A stretch of 64,000 bases of DNA from Musa acuminata AAA Group (GCF_036884655.1 NC_088340.1:29700501-29764500); one strand, 5' to 3'; counted from the stretch's first letter, positions 1 through 11,895 are shown. Numbers and translations are program-made. Notes: generated by a model not told the origin, from the sequence alone.

Positions 1-166
1 AGTTATTTACTTCTTGTGGCATTTTTTTTATATGTTTAGTTTGCTTTCCCTTAATACAATCTATACAAACATCAATATCAGTGGAGTCTAAATGTTTCAA
101 AATATTATCCTTCACTAATCTTTCAATTCTTTCCTTAGAGATATGCCCCAATCGTCTATGCCTCGC
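1..166 (-). mobile_element. Ty1-copia pol fragment (GAG-pre-integrase zinc finger)
   Basis: Read on the minus strand, this segment is open and encodes the HHCC zinc-binding region that precedes copia integrase: HRRLGHISKERIERLVKD, followed by VCIDCIKGKQTKHIKK. The two His and the Cys-x2-Cys pair are all present. The usual LWH before RLGH reads LAR-H, which may be divergence or damage near the junction with the hAT element to the right. The fragment runs off the left edge, so the rest of the element is not visible. It belongs to a copia lineage different from the SIRE-type copies elsewhere in the window. Confidence 0.7.
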
Positions 167-345
167 TAATGTCCCAAGCGACGCGCTTCAAACAGGCGCC
201 GCCTGGGCGCTCGCCTGAGCCCAGGCGCTGGGCGCTTCGAGCAAGCGCTTGGGTAAACCAAGTGACCGAACCAGGATTTTAGGTCTGGTTCGGTTGTTAG
301 TTGGTTCAATCGAACCAACTAAACCGATATAACCCTTACCCAACC

Positions 346-700
346 CTAACCCGCTATCGCTGTCGCTCTCGATCTCGCTGCTCGTCGCTCCTGCTCCCGC
401 TGCCGCTGCTCGTCGTTGTCACTGCTCATGCCTCCCGCGAGCCCTCCCGCTGCTCGCGCCTCCCGTGAGCCCTCCCGCGAGCCTTCCCTCTGCTCGCGAC
501 TCCCGCTGCTCGCGCCTCCCACGAGCCCTCCAGCTGCTCGCGCCTCCCGCTGCTCGCGACTCCCGCGAGCCCTCTCGCTGCTCGCGCCTCCCGCGAGCCC
601 TCCCACGAGCCTTCCCTCTGCTCGTGACTCCCGCGAGCCCTCCCACTGCTCGCGCCTCCCGCTGCTCGCGCCTCCCTCTCTCTTTCCCTTTCCCGCCGTC
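346..700. repeat. GC-rich minisatellite (about 28-bp degenerate unit)
   Basis: Degenerate tandem copies of a unit like GCTGCTCGCGCCTCCCGCGA followed by GCCCTCCC fill this stretch. They sit between the left end of the hAT element and its transposase. Because the array lacks stop codons, long spurious Arg/Ser/Ala/Gly-rich frames are open on both strands; none should be taken as a gene. Confidence 0.85.
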
Positions 701-881
701 GCTCGCCGTTGCTTCCTCGTTTCTTCGTCAGGCTCAGTATACAGTATGCTCTTAATATTAAGTTTATTTGAATTTTGAAATGATTAATTTTCAATACTGT
801 TAATAGATTAATAATATATTATTTTGATTTTAATGTTTTTAATTTTTATTTATTTGAAATTATTGTTAGGTTTCAACATAA

Positions 882-3494
882 ATGACAAGTGTAGAGAGCA
901 ACTCAATAGAGTCTCTAATGGTATAAAAAAAAGATCCTGCATGGAATTATAATTATTTGAAGGATCCGAAAGATCATAATGCAGTGACTTGCATATTTTG
1001 CAATAAGATTATCAGATGTGGTATTTTTCTTGCAAAACAACATCTAGTAGGAAATTTCAAGAATGCAGCAGTTTGCAAAAAATATTCACCTGAGGTAAAA
1101 GAAGAGTTGTTGAGTTATATGAATGAAAAGAAGACACAAAAGAATGAATCTTACAGGAATTTACTAGAAGACAATGTTGAACATCTCAGGGATGAAGAAG
1201 AAGATTATTCTATGAATATTAACCCAAGTGAAAAAAGAGTATACGACAAAAAGGGAAAAGAAGTTATGAGTACTAAGAAAGGTAAAAAAGGACCGATGGA
1301 TCTATATATGCTTCAAGGATTCCAGAAACAACAAGGGCAAGCAGGAGGCTCAAAATTTAGACAAACAAATATAAGTGATGCTTGTGATAAAGAAATAAGA
1401 GGAAGAACAATTCAGCACATTGCTCGCTTCTTCTATTAGGCTGGTCTTCCCCTTAGTACAACTCGTTTAGATAGTTTTAAGGATATGATTGAAGCTATTG
1501 GAAGATATGGTGCAGGATTAAAACCTCCAAGTTATTATGAGATGCGAGTTCCATTGCTGCAAAAAGAGTTGAATTATACAAATGACTTACTAAAGGGTCA
1601 TAAAGAATCATGGGCAACACATGGTTGCTCTATTATGTCAGATGTTTGGACTGACAGGAGGCGTAGGAGTATAATTAATTTTATGGTTAATTATTCTTTA
1701 GGGACTATGTTTGTAAAGTCAATAGATGCTTCATCTTTTGTAAAATCTGGAGACAAGATATATGATTTACTTGTAAACTTCGTGGAAGAAATTGGAGAAC
1801 AAAATATCGTTCAAATCATAACCGACAATGGAAGCAACTATGTTTTAGCTGGTAATATTCATCTTTTGATTTTGTTAATTATTTTATCTTCAATTAAGTG
1901 TGTTAAACTCTTAAGTCTTATCATTTTTGTTATCCTTTATCTCAGGTAAATTGCTTGAATCAAAAAGACAACACTTGTATTGGACTCCATGTGCAGCACA
2001 TTGTATTGATTTAATGTTGGAGGTTATTGGAAAGATCTTAGAAATCAAGAAAACCTTAGAAAGGATAATTTTTGTTGTTGGATTTCTTTATAATCACATT
2101 GGGGCTTTGAATATGATGAGAGAATTTACAGGGAATAAAGAATTAGTGAGACATAGTGTTACCTGATTTGCTACTTCATTCTTGACATTACAGAACGTGC
2201 ATCGTCAAAAACATACTCTGAGAAATATGTTTACCTCTGAGAAATGGGTGACAAGCAAATGGGCAAAAGAAGCAAAAGGCAAGAGGGCTGTTGATATCAT
2301 CTTAATGCCATCCTTTTGGAATTTTGTAGTTTATATATTAAAGGTAATGGGCCCTCTTGTTCGAGTCCTTCGGTTGGTGGATAATGAAAATAAGCCTGCA
2401 ATGGGATATATTTATGAGGCTATGGATAGAGCAAAGGAGATGATTAAAAGATCTTTTAATGAAAATGAAGAAAAATATGAGAAAATTTTTACAATCATTA
2501 ACGAAAGATGGAATTGTCAACTTCATCGTCCCTTACATGCAGTAGGATATTATTTGAACCCTGAATTCTTTCATAAGATTAAATCTGTTGGATTTGATGC
2601 AGAAGTTATGGGTGGGTTATATCAGTGCGTTGCAAGATTAGTTCCCAGCCTTGAGGTTCAAGATAAGATTATTCATGAATTATCTTTATATAAAAATGCT
2701 GAAGGTCTTTTTGGAATTCCAATTGCCGTTCGATCCAGGACAACTACCTCTCCAGGTATTAATAATTTGATATAATTAATTTCATATATATTATGTTACT
2801 ATATTATTACTAATAATAACATAAATTTTACAACTGAATGGTGGAGTCTATTTGGAAATTCCACCCCGAACTTACAGAAATTTGCTATCAAAGTACTTAG
2901 TTTGACATGTAGTGCTTCGGGTTGTGAGCGAAACTGGAGTGTCTTTGAGCATGTAAGTATTACTAAATATTTTTATTTTAATTAATTTATTTATTTAGAT
3001 ATATGTATTAATATATTTTTAAATTATATGACATGACAGATTCACTCGAAGAGAAGAAATCGGTTAGAACATCAACGATTGCACGATCTTATTTACGTAA
3101 AGTATAATCAAGCTTTGAAGACTCGTCATGATTTGAAAAATAGATTTGATTCAATCTCATTGCAAGATATTAATGATTCAAATAAGTGGTTAGTAGGAGA
3201 AATGGGTGCTAACTTGCAAGATGCTGAAGACGAGCTTGTATTTGAAGATGATAGATTGACATGGGGAGATGTGGCAAGAGCTTCAGGTGCTGGAGAATTA
3301 GCAACATATACAAAAAAATGTCAAAGAGAAAAATGAGTGCAAAAGTATCAAGCTCGGCTCTTGCTATTGTTGAAGACATAGAGAATGAAACATATCTTGA
3401 TGAAGATGAAGGAATCGAAGGACAAGAGGAAGAAGACGAATTCAATGAAGATGATTTGTATGAAAATGACGATAATATTGATTATGACGAATGA
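882..3494 (+). pseudogene. hAT transposase pseudogene (BED finger, DUF659, dimerisation domain)
   Basis: The likely exons are 882-1851, 1946-2755, 2834-2952 and 3040-3336, with a frameshifted acidic tail to 3494. The first exon has a BED-type finger (CIFCNK, then H and C spaced downstream) and the start of DUF659 (DVWTDRRRRSIINFMV). The second has the conserved WTPCAAHCIDLMLE block. The last two have the hAT dimerisation region (SLTCSASGCERNWSVFEH, then RRRNRLEHQRLHDL). The gene is dead. In-frame stops lie at 924 (TAA), 1437 (TAG, after FFY where Glu is usual) and 2164 (TGA, before FATSFLTLQ). The intron 2 acceptor before CTGAATGG reads AA instead of AG (2832-2833). The reading frame shifts near 3320, where the acidic C-terminus continues in another frame. 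The element could not mobilise itself. Confidence 0.85.
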
Positions 3495-3739
3495 CTTTAA
3501 TGTAAAATTTTATTGTTTTGAATTTTGAAACTTTTTGTTAATGTGACATTGTGATTTTGTATCTTAGATTTTCTTAATTTAATAGAATATTTTTATTTAA
3601 AATTTTAAATAATTATATTTATTAATTAGATTATATATTTTTATATTTTAGCGCCTCGCTTCGCTCGGGCGAGCGCCTAGCGCCTCGGGCGTTTTTGGAC
3701 CTTGGCGTCTTTTGGCGCCTAGCGCTTTTTAAATCACTA

Positions 3740-4143
3740 GGGTATACAACCTTAAACTACAAGAATATCCAAAATAGTATCATCCTACCCCATCACATAA
3801 TTATTTGAATTAGATTCTCCTTTGAGATTATCTAAATCTCCTAATTATATGTACTATTATGAATATTATTTCCTTAATGTCATTTATGACTGATTCCTTA
3901 ATATTATTTTATAAATCATTGGTCTAGGTCACTTTGGTGGCTATAAGACTAATACAATAATATAAAATATGATTTAAAATATCCTATAAATGATAAAACT
4001 TTTATTGTAATTCACATCATAAAAGCTTATCATCCCAAGCCACTTTGGCAGCTATAAGTCAGATAAAACTTAGGGAGATGAATTACAAATAATATTCATC
4101 AAATTTCTTTAATTTATGCTAAGTAGTTCAATAATAGAATAAT
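3740..4143. other. AT-rich sequence without recognisable gene
   Basis: This is the flank between the hAT element and the next copia LTR. A short motif, CACTTTGG followed by T or C and GGC or AGC, then TATAAG, occurs twice (about 3930 and 4040). No reading frame, RNA gene or terminal repeat is visible. It may be old retrotransposon spacer. Confidence 0.4.
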
Positions 4144-4321
4144 TGTTGAATCTCGGATTTTGATGATAAAGTCAATTGTAATTTATTTGATCTAATCTAT
4201 ATGTTGAGAAAAGTATGCAGGATTAACTACGATAGTAGTAAGACATAAAGCAGGTGTTGTGCCAGAGTCAAGATCGAGATCACGTTGGGAGTTCGAGAGT
4301 TCATTGGAAGTCTGGACGTTT
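4144..4321 (+). mobile_element. SIRE-type copia LTR, left part (split by insertion)
   Basis: The LTR begins TGTTGAATCTCGGATTTTGA, as do the other SIRE-type LTRs at 22566, 27163 and 62981. It matches the 62981 copy closely up to GTCTGGAC. It is interrupted by the LTR element at 4322-8889 and resumes after it. The last four bases, GTTT (4318-4321), are repeated directly after the insertion. Confidence 0.85.
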
Positions 4322-4767
4322 TGTCACGGACAAACTTCTAAACAAGATGTTTGATGTAATGCTCATGTATGTCCGTGTCTTTTGGCATGTTCATGCCTTG
4401 TACAACACGTAGAGGGGCGGCCGAAGGCTTAATAGTCCCATTTTAGTTGGGTTGGTAGCCTCTTTAGGCTTGTAAATAAAGGTTGTGTCATGTGGACACG
4501 TGTGAGAGATTTTCGGTCTGTAATGGATCATTTTACCCTTTGTTGTGCCACTATTCAGAGCTTGTAAAGTCTGTTTGTAATTTGCATTGTCTATGAAGTA
4601 TTTTTCGGAGATGTTTGCTTGTGGATCCCGATTGAGGCGTTCTCTCTAACCCGTTCTCTCTTTTGTTGGTCCTAAGGGACAATGGGAGGCTTCGGGGAGG
4701 CTGACCTTTGCGGACGGACACGCAAGGGTGCCGCACGACTTAGGCAAATCCAGCTAAGTCCGTGACA
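4322..4767 (+). repeat. 5' LTR of the LARD-like element (446 bp)
   Basis: It begins TGTCACGGAC and ends GTCCGTGACA, a perfect 10-bp inverted repeat. By eye it differs from the 3' LTR at nine positions, all transitions, with no length change. That is about 2 percent divergence and implies a fairly recent insertion. Confidence 0.9.
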
Positions 4768-7700
4768 GATGGTATCAGAGCGGGACAAGCACTCATAGAA
4801 ACACTTAGCATGCAAACGTGGGGGACCTAGCGGGGCTGCGTTGAGGGCAGTCAGCACACGCACGACCGTTTGGGGGAAAACGGGCATGGAGATGTAGGGA
4901 AAAGGAGTTGCTCGGAGGAGCAGGCATCTGAGATTGACATTTAGAGGAATGGCCAACCCTTCGCGCAAGAGGCACCACGAGAACAGACAAGCTTGGAAGA
5001 ATGTGGAGCGCACAAAGGTTGGGATGGCTGAGTTTGAGCTACGGCTCAACGTTGACAACTATACTTGATGGTGCTCAAGACAAGCGAGGCGCTTGGTAAT
5101 TGATGAGACCATCTAAGGTAGAATGAGTTGCTCAACGACCAAAAGAGTTATGCAAAGCTCACAGAGGTGAGGGGAATTGCTAACTCGAAGAATTTGGTAC
5201 TCATGCATGGGCTTGTATGCGGACGATGGAATGTTCGTGGCCATCGCACGGCGACCGAAACTCGGCGCCATGGAGCATTGAAACTTTCTCTTCGGCATGT
5301 GAAGGATACGTTCGTAGGAGGCTGAAGTGTGCAACGAGTTCAGCATGTTGCTAGGCCTTGAGGGGTGCAGTGGGGGCTGTATTGACGGGGAGTCGCAATC
5401 TAGCAAGTGCGTTTGTAGGAGGCAGAACAATGCACAGTCTGTTCAGCAGATCGGAGTAGTCCAAGGGGATGGTGGTCTCCGAAACGAAGAGAGATATTGC
5501 TCCAACGGGATAGTTATCCAGGAGGGATAAGTCCCGGCTCTCCAGAGGGAGAATCATGTGGGACGAACCTCACATGTTGAGGAGGAGTACCTCAACAAAC
5601 AACAACTCCACGAAGCTCGATAGACTGAGCAAGCGGCGAGGAGTCGTCGTATGATCTCGCTTGAGAGAATGCATTGGTGGATGCATTGCGAGATCAAGTG
5701 GGGGAGCGACCCAAAGCAACTTAAATGAAGGCACACTTGGAGTCGATGTGGAGATCGGACTCAAGGGAGGGCTGACCCGTGGAATGGTGGGCGCGAGGGC
5801 CACCATCAACTCAATGTGAAAACGAGGAGCGGAGTAACTTGGGTATAACTTGGCGAAGTACCCAAGCCGCATGAAGGGAGCTAGCATAGAAGTTGGAACA
5901 TGGAGCAGAGGCACAATGCTTTTCTTAGACAGAGGTCAAGGACATGAACTCTTGTAGAGGCAAGAGTAGGATCATGTTGTTCCATGGGTCATTCTTTCTA
6001 ACGGAGCAGACTCATCTTGCATGGTGCCAAAGACGAAGGGAGCTTCTGGGCACATGCACCTTATCTCGGAGAAGCATTTGATGGAGGAACTAAGGCAACT
6101 CAATTTGCGGAGGCGAAATTGGGTTCAGAAGGCCTTAGCACGGGGCAAGAGGACTCAGAAGTGGGTACTCTTGAAGAATATACCACAGTGTTGCCATTCA
6201 AGTTGCCATGAAAGAAGCAGTGCGCAGCGGAGATTGTGCTGGTAGGGGCAGAGGCCCAGGATCCAGACAATGGTGCATAAATTACAATGAAGTCGGTGGA
6301 CTTCGGGAGCTACTAGGCGACGGACTGTCCTAGAGCGGTGCTTCATATAGGTGTGACCCAAGAGTGGGTGGATGAAGGTCGATTGCCAAAGGAGTGAACA
6401 AAATCGAAGGTGGAGGAGTCCCTGCGATGTATTGGCAGAGGCCACACATATGGAGGGTTCACCATTCGAGTTTATTCCACAAGGATCAGAATGTAATGGA
6501 GATGTCACCAGGAGGCGACATGGTGCAGCGGATCGTGGTGGAACAGTTCGTGGCAATGCGATACACACGACATAATCCCGGGAGGGACTAGATCATATGG
6601 AGGTATGATCGGGAGCTACTGGGAGCTCCACTTCGGTGAACAACACGACGACAAGAAGGGCTATGGATTCAAGGAGTGAAGGCCATGGTACCGCAGAGGC
6701 GGGTCTTCCGTGCGTGCATCGAATTTTGCATCGGATGAAAACCTTGGTCATCAGCATATGGGGGCTGGGTTCCACCAAGGGAAAAGTTCGAATGCAAGTA
6801 CTAGTGAGTTCCATGGGAGGAACTTGATCATGCAGAGGTATGATCGAAGCAGTTGGAGAATTGGACTGCTCCAGAGCTCATATTCGCTTAAGGGAGCCCG
6901 GCAAGTCAGAGGACAAGGCCGAGTAAGCGAACGTTGCTACCAAGGAAGCTAAGGAGAACAGAATCGGTGCAAACCCTACAACGTGATGGCAGAGGCCATG
7001 CATGGGAGTTACAGTCTGTCTTTCCATCGACCAAACAGACTGCTTGGGGAACACAGAGGTGTTGAAGTAGGGGGTCGAAAGGGGTGAGGAAGCGATGACG
7101 AGTCCAGAGGGACTTAGCTACCCAAAATCAAGCATCAGTTAGAATGGAGGTGGACTCAGAGGAGTGCCACGGAGACATATCTACTGATCGTGAAGAAACG
7201 AGATGAAGATGCGAGGCGACGGATAGTAGGGCCATGGGCATGGCAGCGCCATGGTACCGCAGAGGCGGGACTTCCATGAAAGTCATTGATCCCTTGCTCT
7301 CATGGAGGGAGAGCGCTTGGTCGTGAAAGGGGCCAAGGAGGTGGAGAATGCAGAGGCAATCTCCAAGTACCAAGACAAGGCTGAAGGGCAGAGGCCGAAA
7401 AACTTCGTAAGACCGGTGTCAATGTGCTTCTCATCAAAGATAGCTGAAAGTTAAGGACTTCGGGTCATGCAAGAGTGCATAACCAAGGAATGAAGCAGGC
7501 AGTACGCGGTGCTGTACCTTTGCTACTCAGAGGAGTAGGTGGCAGGGTTGATGGAGAAGACGGTACAATCCCAGAGGCGACCAAACCTATGAGAGAATTA
7601 CTCCAAGTTGGGGTGAAAACTTCTTGCATTCTAGAAGTTCAATGGCATTGAGAAGGTGAATCACAGTAACTAACTCAACGCAAGGAGTGCAAACACTTCA

Positions 7701-8443
7701 AGTGCTTCAGAAGTGTGAGCAAAGAACAGGCGAAGGCCAGTAACCAGCTCGATGCATGAAGTACAACCTCAAGGAGGCGGGCGAAGTCAAGTAACCTTTG
7801 CCTTCTCAACTCTTAAGAGAATGGGCGAAACCGAGTACCCCAATTCTCTTATCTATCCAGCAGAGGAGCTCTGCACAAGTTCAAAGACCCTTTGAAGATA
7901 ATGGAAGACAATAGTTGTCAAATCCTCACCAATGGTGATCAGTGCTACTGAGAGTAGATTGTCCGCTTCATTTCCCAATGAAATGCCAATCGAAAGCGGA
8001 AGTGATGCGAACCTACTTGGATGTGACAACTAAGTGAAAGAAGAGTCAGTGAGCAAATTTTATGGAGGAAGGACCCAAAACATCAGAAGTTTGCGAGATG
8101 ATGCTCATTAAAGCTCCAACAAGCATCCACCCAGTTCAAGCAGCATGAGGCATTTGAGAGACTAGCACAGTAAGGATGGTCTTTTCCTTCATTTAGGGGA
8201 TCCGCAAGAATCAATAAGGATCAACACAACTCAGCCAACCCCACACCAGAGTTAGAGTCATTGGTGAGTTGAAGCAGCATGACGGATCAAAGGTTCGACT
8301 ACTCAAAAACAGTAGTGGAGAGCAGCTAGGAGCCAAGAGGCGCATTGTAGCTAGAGTAGAAGATTGAAGACTCAGCAAAGGCGAGGAGTTGCAGTGTCGA
8401 CAAAGGCTTCAACGAGGACGTCGAAGGAATAAGTGGGGGAGAA

Positions 8444-8889
8444 TGTCACGGACAAACTTCTAAACAAGATGTTTGATGTAATGCTCATGTATGTCCGTGT
8501 CTTTTGGCATGTTTATGCCTTGTACAACACGTAGAGGGGCGGCCGAAGGCTTAATAGTCCCATTTTAGTTGGGTTGGTGGCCTCTTTAGGCTTGTAAATA
8601 AAGGTTGTGTCATGTGGACACGTGTGAGAGATTTTCGGTCTGTAATGAACCATTTTACCCTTTGTTGTGCCACTGTTCAGAGCTTGTAAAGTCTGTTTGT
8701 AATTTGCATTGTCTATGAAGTGTTTTTCGGAGATGTTTGCTTGTGGATCCCGATTGAGGCGTTCTCTCTAACCCGTTCTCTCTTTTGTTGGTCCTAAGGG
8801 ATAATGGGAGGCTTCGGGGAGGCTGACCTTTGCGGACGAACACGCAAGGGTACCGCACGACTTAGGCAAATCCAGCTAAGTCCGTGACA
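8444..8889 (+). repeat. 3' LTR of the LARD-like element (446 bp)
   Basis: Same length and same 10-bp inverted ends as the left LTR. It lies directly after a purine tract (about 8431-8443) and is followed by the target duplication GTTT and the rest of the split copia LTR. Confidence 0.9.
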
Positions 8890-8893
8890 GTTT

Positions 8894-9245
8894 GTCGGAA
8901 GTTCTACCAGAACCAACTGAGAAGTCCAGGAGCTTGCCAAAGAAGCTCATCGGAACTTACCAAGAAGATCATCGTAAAGTCCAGGAGCTTGCTGGGAGTC
9001 CGCTGGAGCATTGTCGAGAGTTCATCGGATGTTTGCCGGAAGAGCAATTGACACACCAGAACAAGAAGTGTTGTGATCATGTCTTAATTATTATAGTTAA
9101 AGCATAAATTAAGTTAGGATTGGGAGGTAATCCTGCTAACTTAATTAGGGGCCAAATGGGCCCTTAATAGGGCTGATTTAGGTCGGATTGAATAGCCCAA
9201 TCAGCCCTTGAAAACATGGCCGATGATGGCACCGCCTAGAAGGTC
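8894..9245 (+). mobile_element. SIRE-type copia LTR, right part (3'-truncated)
   Basis: The sequence resumes the LTR begun at 4144. GTCGGAAGTTCTACCAGAAC and what follows align by eye with 63172 onward in the LTR at 62981. The match ends near ATGGCCGATGATGGCACCGCC. Beyond this, U5, the primer site and the gag start are missing, and gag sequence begins abruptly, so a deletion joined mid-LTR to mid-gag. Confidence 0.8.
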
Positions 9246-9259
9246 ATGAAGTTTAGCTC

Positions 9260-11432
9260 CATGTATGAAATGTCATAAAGTAAAAACTTGCTACTCAAAG
9301 AAACCTTAGAAAAATTTGAGGTTGGTAGCAAGTCCTTGAACATGATCCTTGCCAATAAGGGTCACGTTCATAAAAGAAGTGGAATCAGATTTGTGAGTAT
9401 CTCTCACTAAAATCCAACCACCTTTGTTAAAGGCCCTATCTTGCATATTTCACCCCAAAACAAATGCAACTTTTGTTGTAAACTTGGACATGTAGCTTAT
9501 CATTGTCCATTTAAGAAGTGTATTTCACACAAATTGATTTGGGTTCCTAAAGGAACCATAAAGAATTCCATGCAAAATGATAAGCTAAGCCAATCGATTT
9601 TGAAGGCACCCAAGGTCAAATGAGTACCTAAAAATCATCCTCTTTTGTAGAAACATATACCATCATAAGCTAGGAGTAAGAGATGATACCTTGATAATGG
9701 ATGCTCAAAGCATATGACCGGAGATCCATCTCAATTCTCTAAGCTCACTAGCCTAGACGAAGAATATGTCACATTCGAAGACAACAACAAGGGTAAAATC
9801 ATTGACAAAGGAACTATAGGTAAAACATCTAACTTTTTTATTAAAGATGTGTTATTAGTTGATGGCTTAAAGCATAACCTTTTGAGCATTAGTCAATTGT
9901 GTGATAAAGGATATATTGTTAAATTTGAATCTAATGCTTGTATTATAGAAAAACCATATAAAAACATATATGATTGCTCTAAAACAAAATAATGTATACA
10001 ATATCGACATTAATGATCTTTGTAATGAAATATATTTTTTGATTTTAAATGACGATGCTTAGCTTTGACATAGGAGATTAGGTCATGCTAGCATGAAGCT
10101 AATCTCTTAAATTTCATCTGAGGAACTTGTAAGAGGAATTCATCATATCAAGTTCATCAAAGATAATATGTATGATGCATCTCAACTAGGAAAACAAATA
10201 AAAGGTAGCTTCAAACCTAAGAACCAAGTAAGCACCTCTAGACCATTGCAATTGATCCATATGAATTTGTTCGGACCAATTTCTACATCAAGCCTAGGAG
10301 GTAGCAAATATGCATTTGTCATCGTGGATGATTATAGTAGATGTACATGGACTTATTTTTTGACACATAAAAGTTAATGCTTTAGGTATTTCTTCAAGTT
10401 TTGTAAACTTGTTCAAAATGAAAAAGGTTTTATGATTTCGTCAATTCGAAGTAATCACAGTGGTGAATTTTAAAATTATGATTTCCAAGAATTTTGTGAA
10501 TCTAATAAATACAACTACAACTTCTCTACTCCAAGAAATCCTCAACAAAATGGAGTAGTAGAAAAAAAGAATAGAAACTTATAAGAAATGGTTAGAACTA
10601 TGTTAAACGAATATAGCATACCTAAATATTTTTGGGCCGAAGCCGTAAATATGATGTGCTATGTTATGAATAGGGTTATAGTAAGACCACTACTTTCCAA
10701 GACTCTTTATGAGTTATGGAACAACAAAAAACCCAACATTTCACACTTTAAAGTTTTCGGATGTAAATGTTTTATTTTAAATAAAAAAATATCTTAGGTA
10801 AATTTGATGCAAAATCCGATGAAGACATTTTTCTTGGCTATTTTTTTGTTTCTAAAGCATTTCGTATCTTTAACAAAAGAACTTTGATTATAGAAGAATC
10901 TATTCATGTTGTTTTTAATAAAATTTTCGAAGTTAAGAAAAATGATTTTGATGATGATCTTAATTTTGATACTTTGAATTTAAATGATTCCCCTTCTCCA
11001 TCTAGCAACTCGGATGCATCTTCTTCTGAACCTTCTTTACCGAAGGAATGGAAGCATGTAGATGCCCATTCTAAGGAGCTAATTATAGGAGACATATCGA
11101 AGGAGTTCAAACTCATTTTTCTCTTAAAAATTTTTGTGCCAACGCCGCTTTTCTCTCCTAAATTGAACTTAAATGCATTGATGAGACTATAAAAGATTAT
11201 TCATGGGTCATCGCAATGCAAGAAGAATTGAATCAATTTTAGAGAAATGATGTATGGAAGCTTGTTTCAAGACCAAATGACCATTTAGTTATTTGTACTA
11301 AATGGGTCTTCAGAAACAAGCAAGATGAATCTGGTATTGTGGTTAGAAATAAGGCTAGATTAGTGGCCAAAGGTTTCAACCAAGAAGAAGGTATCGATTA
11401 CAAACAAACCTTTGCTCGTGTGGTTACACTTG
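9260..11432 (+). pseudogene. Truncated SIRE-type copia gag-pol pseudogene
   Basis: The domains appear in copia order. A gag zinc knuckle lies at about 9467-9510 (CNFCCKLGHVAYHC, C-x2-C-x4-H-x4-C). The protease start near 9690 reads YLDNGCSKHMTGD. The integrase core spans about 10250-10800 (HMNLFGP, VDDYSRCTWTYFL, RSNHSGEF, then QQNGVVEKKNR). The reverse transcriptase N-terminus lies at about 11300-11420 (KWVFRNKQDESG, RLVAKGFNQEEGIDYKQTFA). The copy then stops abruptly near 11432. It is inactive: protease DSG reads DNG, the first two integrase Asp read Asn, the Trp codon before the protease motif is TGA, and several other stops occur. Confidence 0.85.
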
Positions 11433-11895
11433 GATGTTACTGTTTGATAGGCGACAGAGGAGACGGCTTTCAGGCAATTACTCCACAATCTTTTGTTTGC
11501 ATTTAATATGTTCACCTTTCAACTGCGTAGAGCTGTTGGTAGAGAAAATTCTGACTTAAGCAGTGGCATGATTCTTTATTAGGGACTGATGATGAAGCCA
11601 TTGATGTTGTAGATGCACAGGATTGCTTGCAGTTTATTTTACTTAATTCTTTAGTGTATTATTCCAATAGATCTTGTTGGATTCATCAAGGATCTAGTTC
11701 TATATCCGAGAAGCATATGGATCCAGAATACAGGGCGGATGTAGGGCGAAGATCCACACACATTAATGAAACTAGAATGAGGATCCGTAACGCGGATTTT
11801 GGTGGGAATTCCTCTTGAAGGCTTCAGGTTCAAGTGAGGAAGGTAAAAGTAGAGCCAAAAGGGATCGAAACGAACTAAGCAAGCAAAATCATACA
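11433..11895. other. Unassigned sequence after the copia breakpoint
   Basis: No known family is recognised. A plus-strand frame from about 11449 reads TEETAFRQLLHNLLFAFNMF and on to LSSGMILY before a stop. It resembles a diverged exon remnant but is not identified. The rest is mixed-composition spacer leading to the presumed 3' UTR of the minus-strand gene. Confidence 0.3.

Larger units (their letters stand above)
167..3739 (+). mobile_element. Degenerate hAT (Ac-like) DNA transposon
   Basis: The element encloses a hAT transposase pseudogene (BED finger, DUF659, C-terminal dimerisation region). Both ends carry GC-rich runs of GGCGCC/GCGCTxGGCGC-type motifs (about 178-250 and 3650-3735), as often seen in hAT subterminal regions. 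The right end, read outward-in, starts TAGTGATTTAAAAAGCGC. The left end starts TAATGTCCCAAGCG, so the terminal inverted repeat is poor. I could not find an 8-bp target-site duplication: the left flank ends TGCCTCGC and the right flank begins GGGTATAC. The exact ends are therefore uncertain. Confidence 0.7.
4322..8889 (+). mobile_element. Non-autonomous LTR retrotransposon (LARD-like) nested in the copia LTR
   Basis: Complete element of 4568 bp with 446-bp LTRs at both ends and a 4-bp target duplication GTTT (4318-4321 and 8890-8893). A primer-binding site TGGTATCAGAGC, complementary to initiator tRNA-Met, lies at 4770. A polypurine tract AAGTGGGGGAGAA precedes the right LTR. The 3.7-kb interior shows no gag, protease, reverse transcriptase or integrase motif in any frame, only short frames. 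It would therefore depend on a partner element for its proteins. The tract-LTR arrangement resembles Ty3-gypsy elements, but with no coding sequence the lineage cannot be set. A roughly 27-bp motif beginning CCATGGTACCGCAGAGGCGG is present at 6682 and again at 7249. Confidence 0.85.

Noticed and set aside
346..794. Overlapping open frames on both strands rich in Arg, Ser, Ala and Gly
   Set aside because: They are by-products of the GC-rich minisatellite, whose unit lacks stop codons; no domain or codon signal.
4672..8858. Many 60-137-aa frames inside the LARD-like element
   Set aside because: No motif of gag, protease, RT, integrase or any other family was seen, and frames lie on both strands in random phase.
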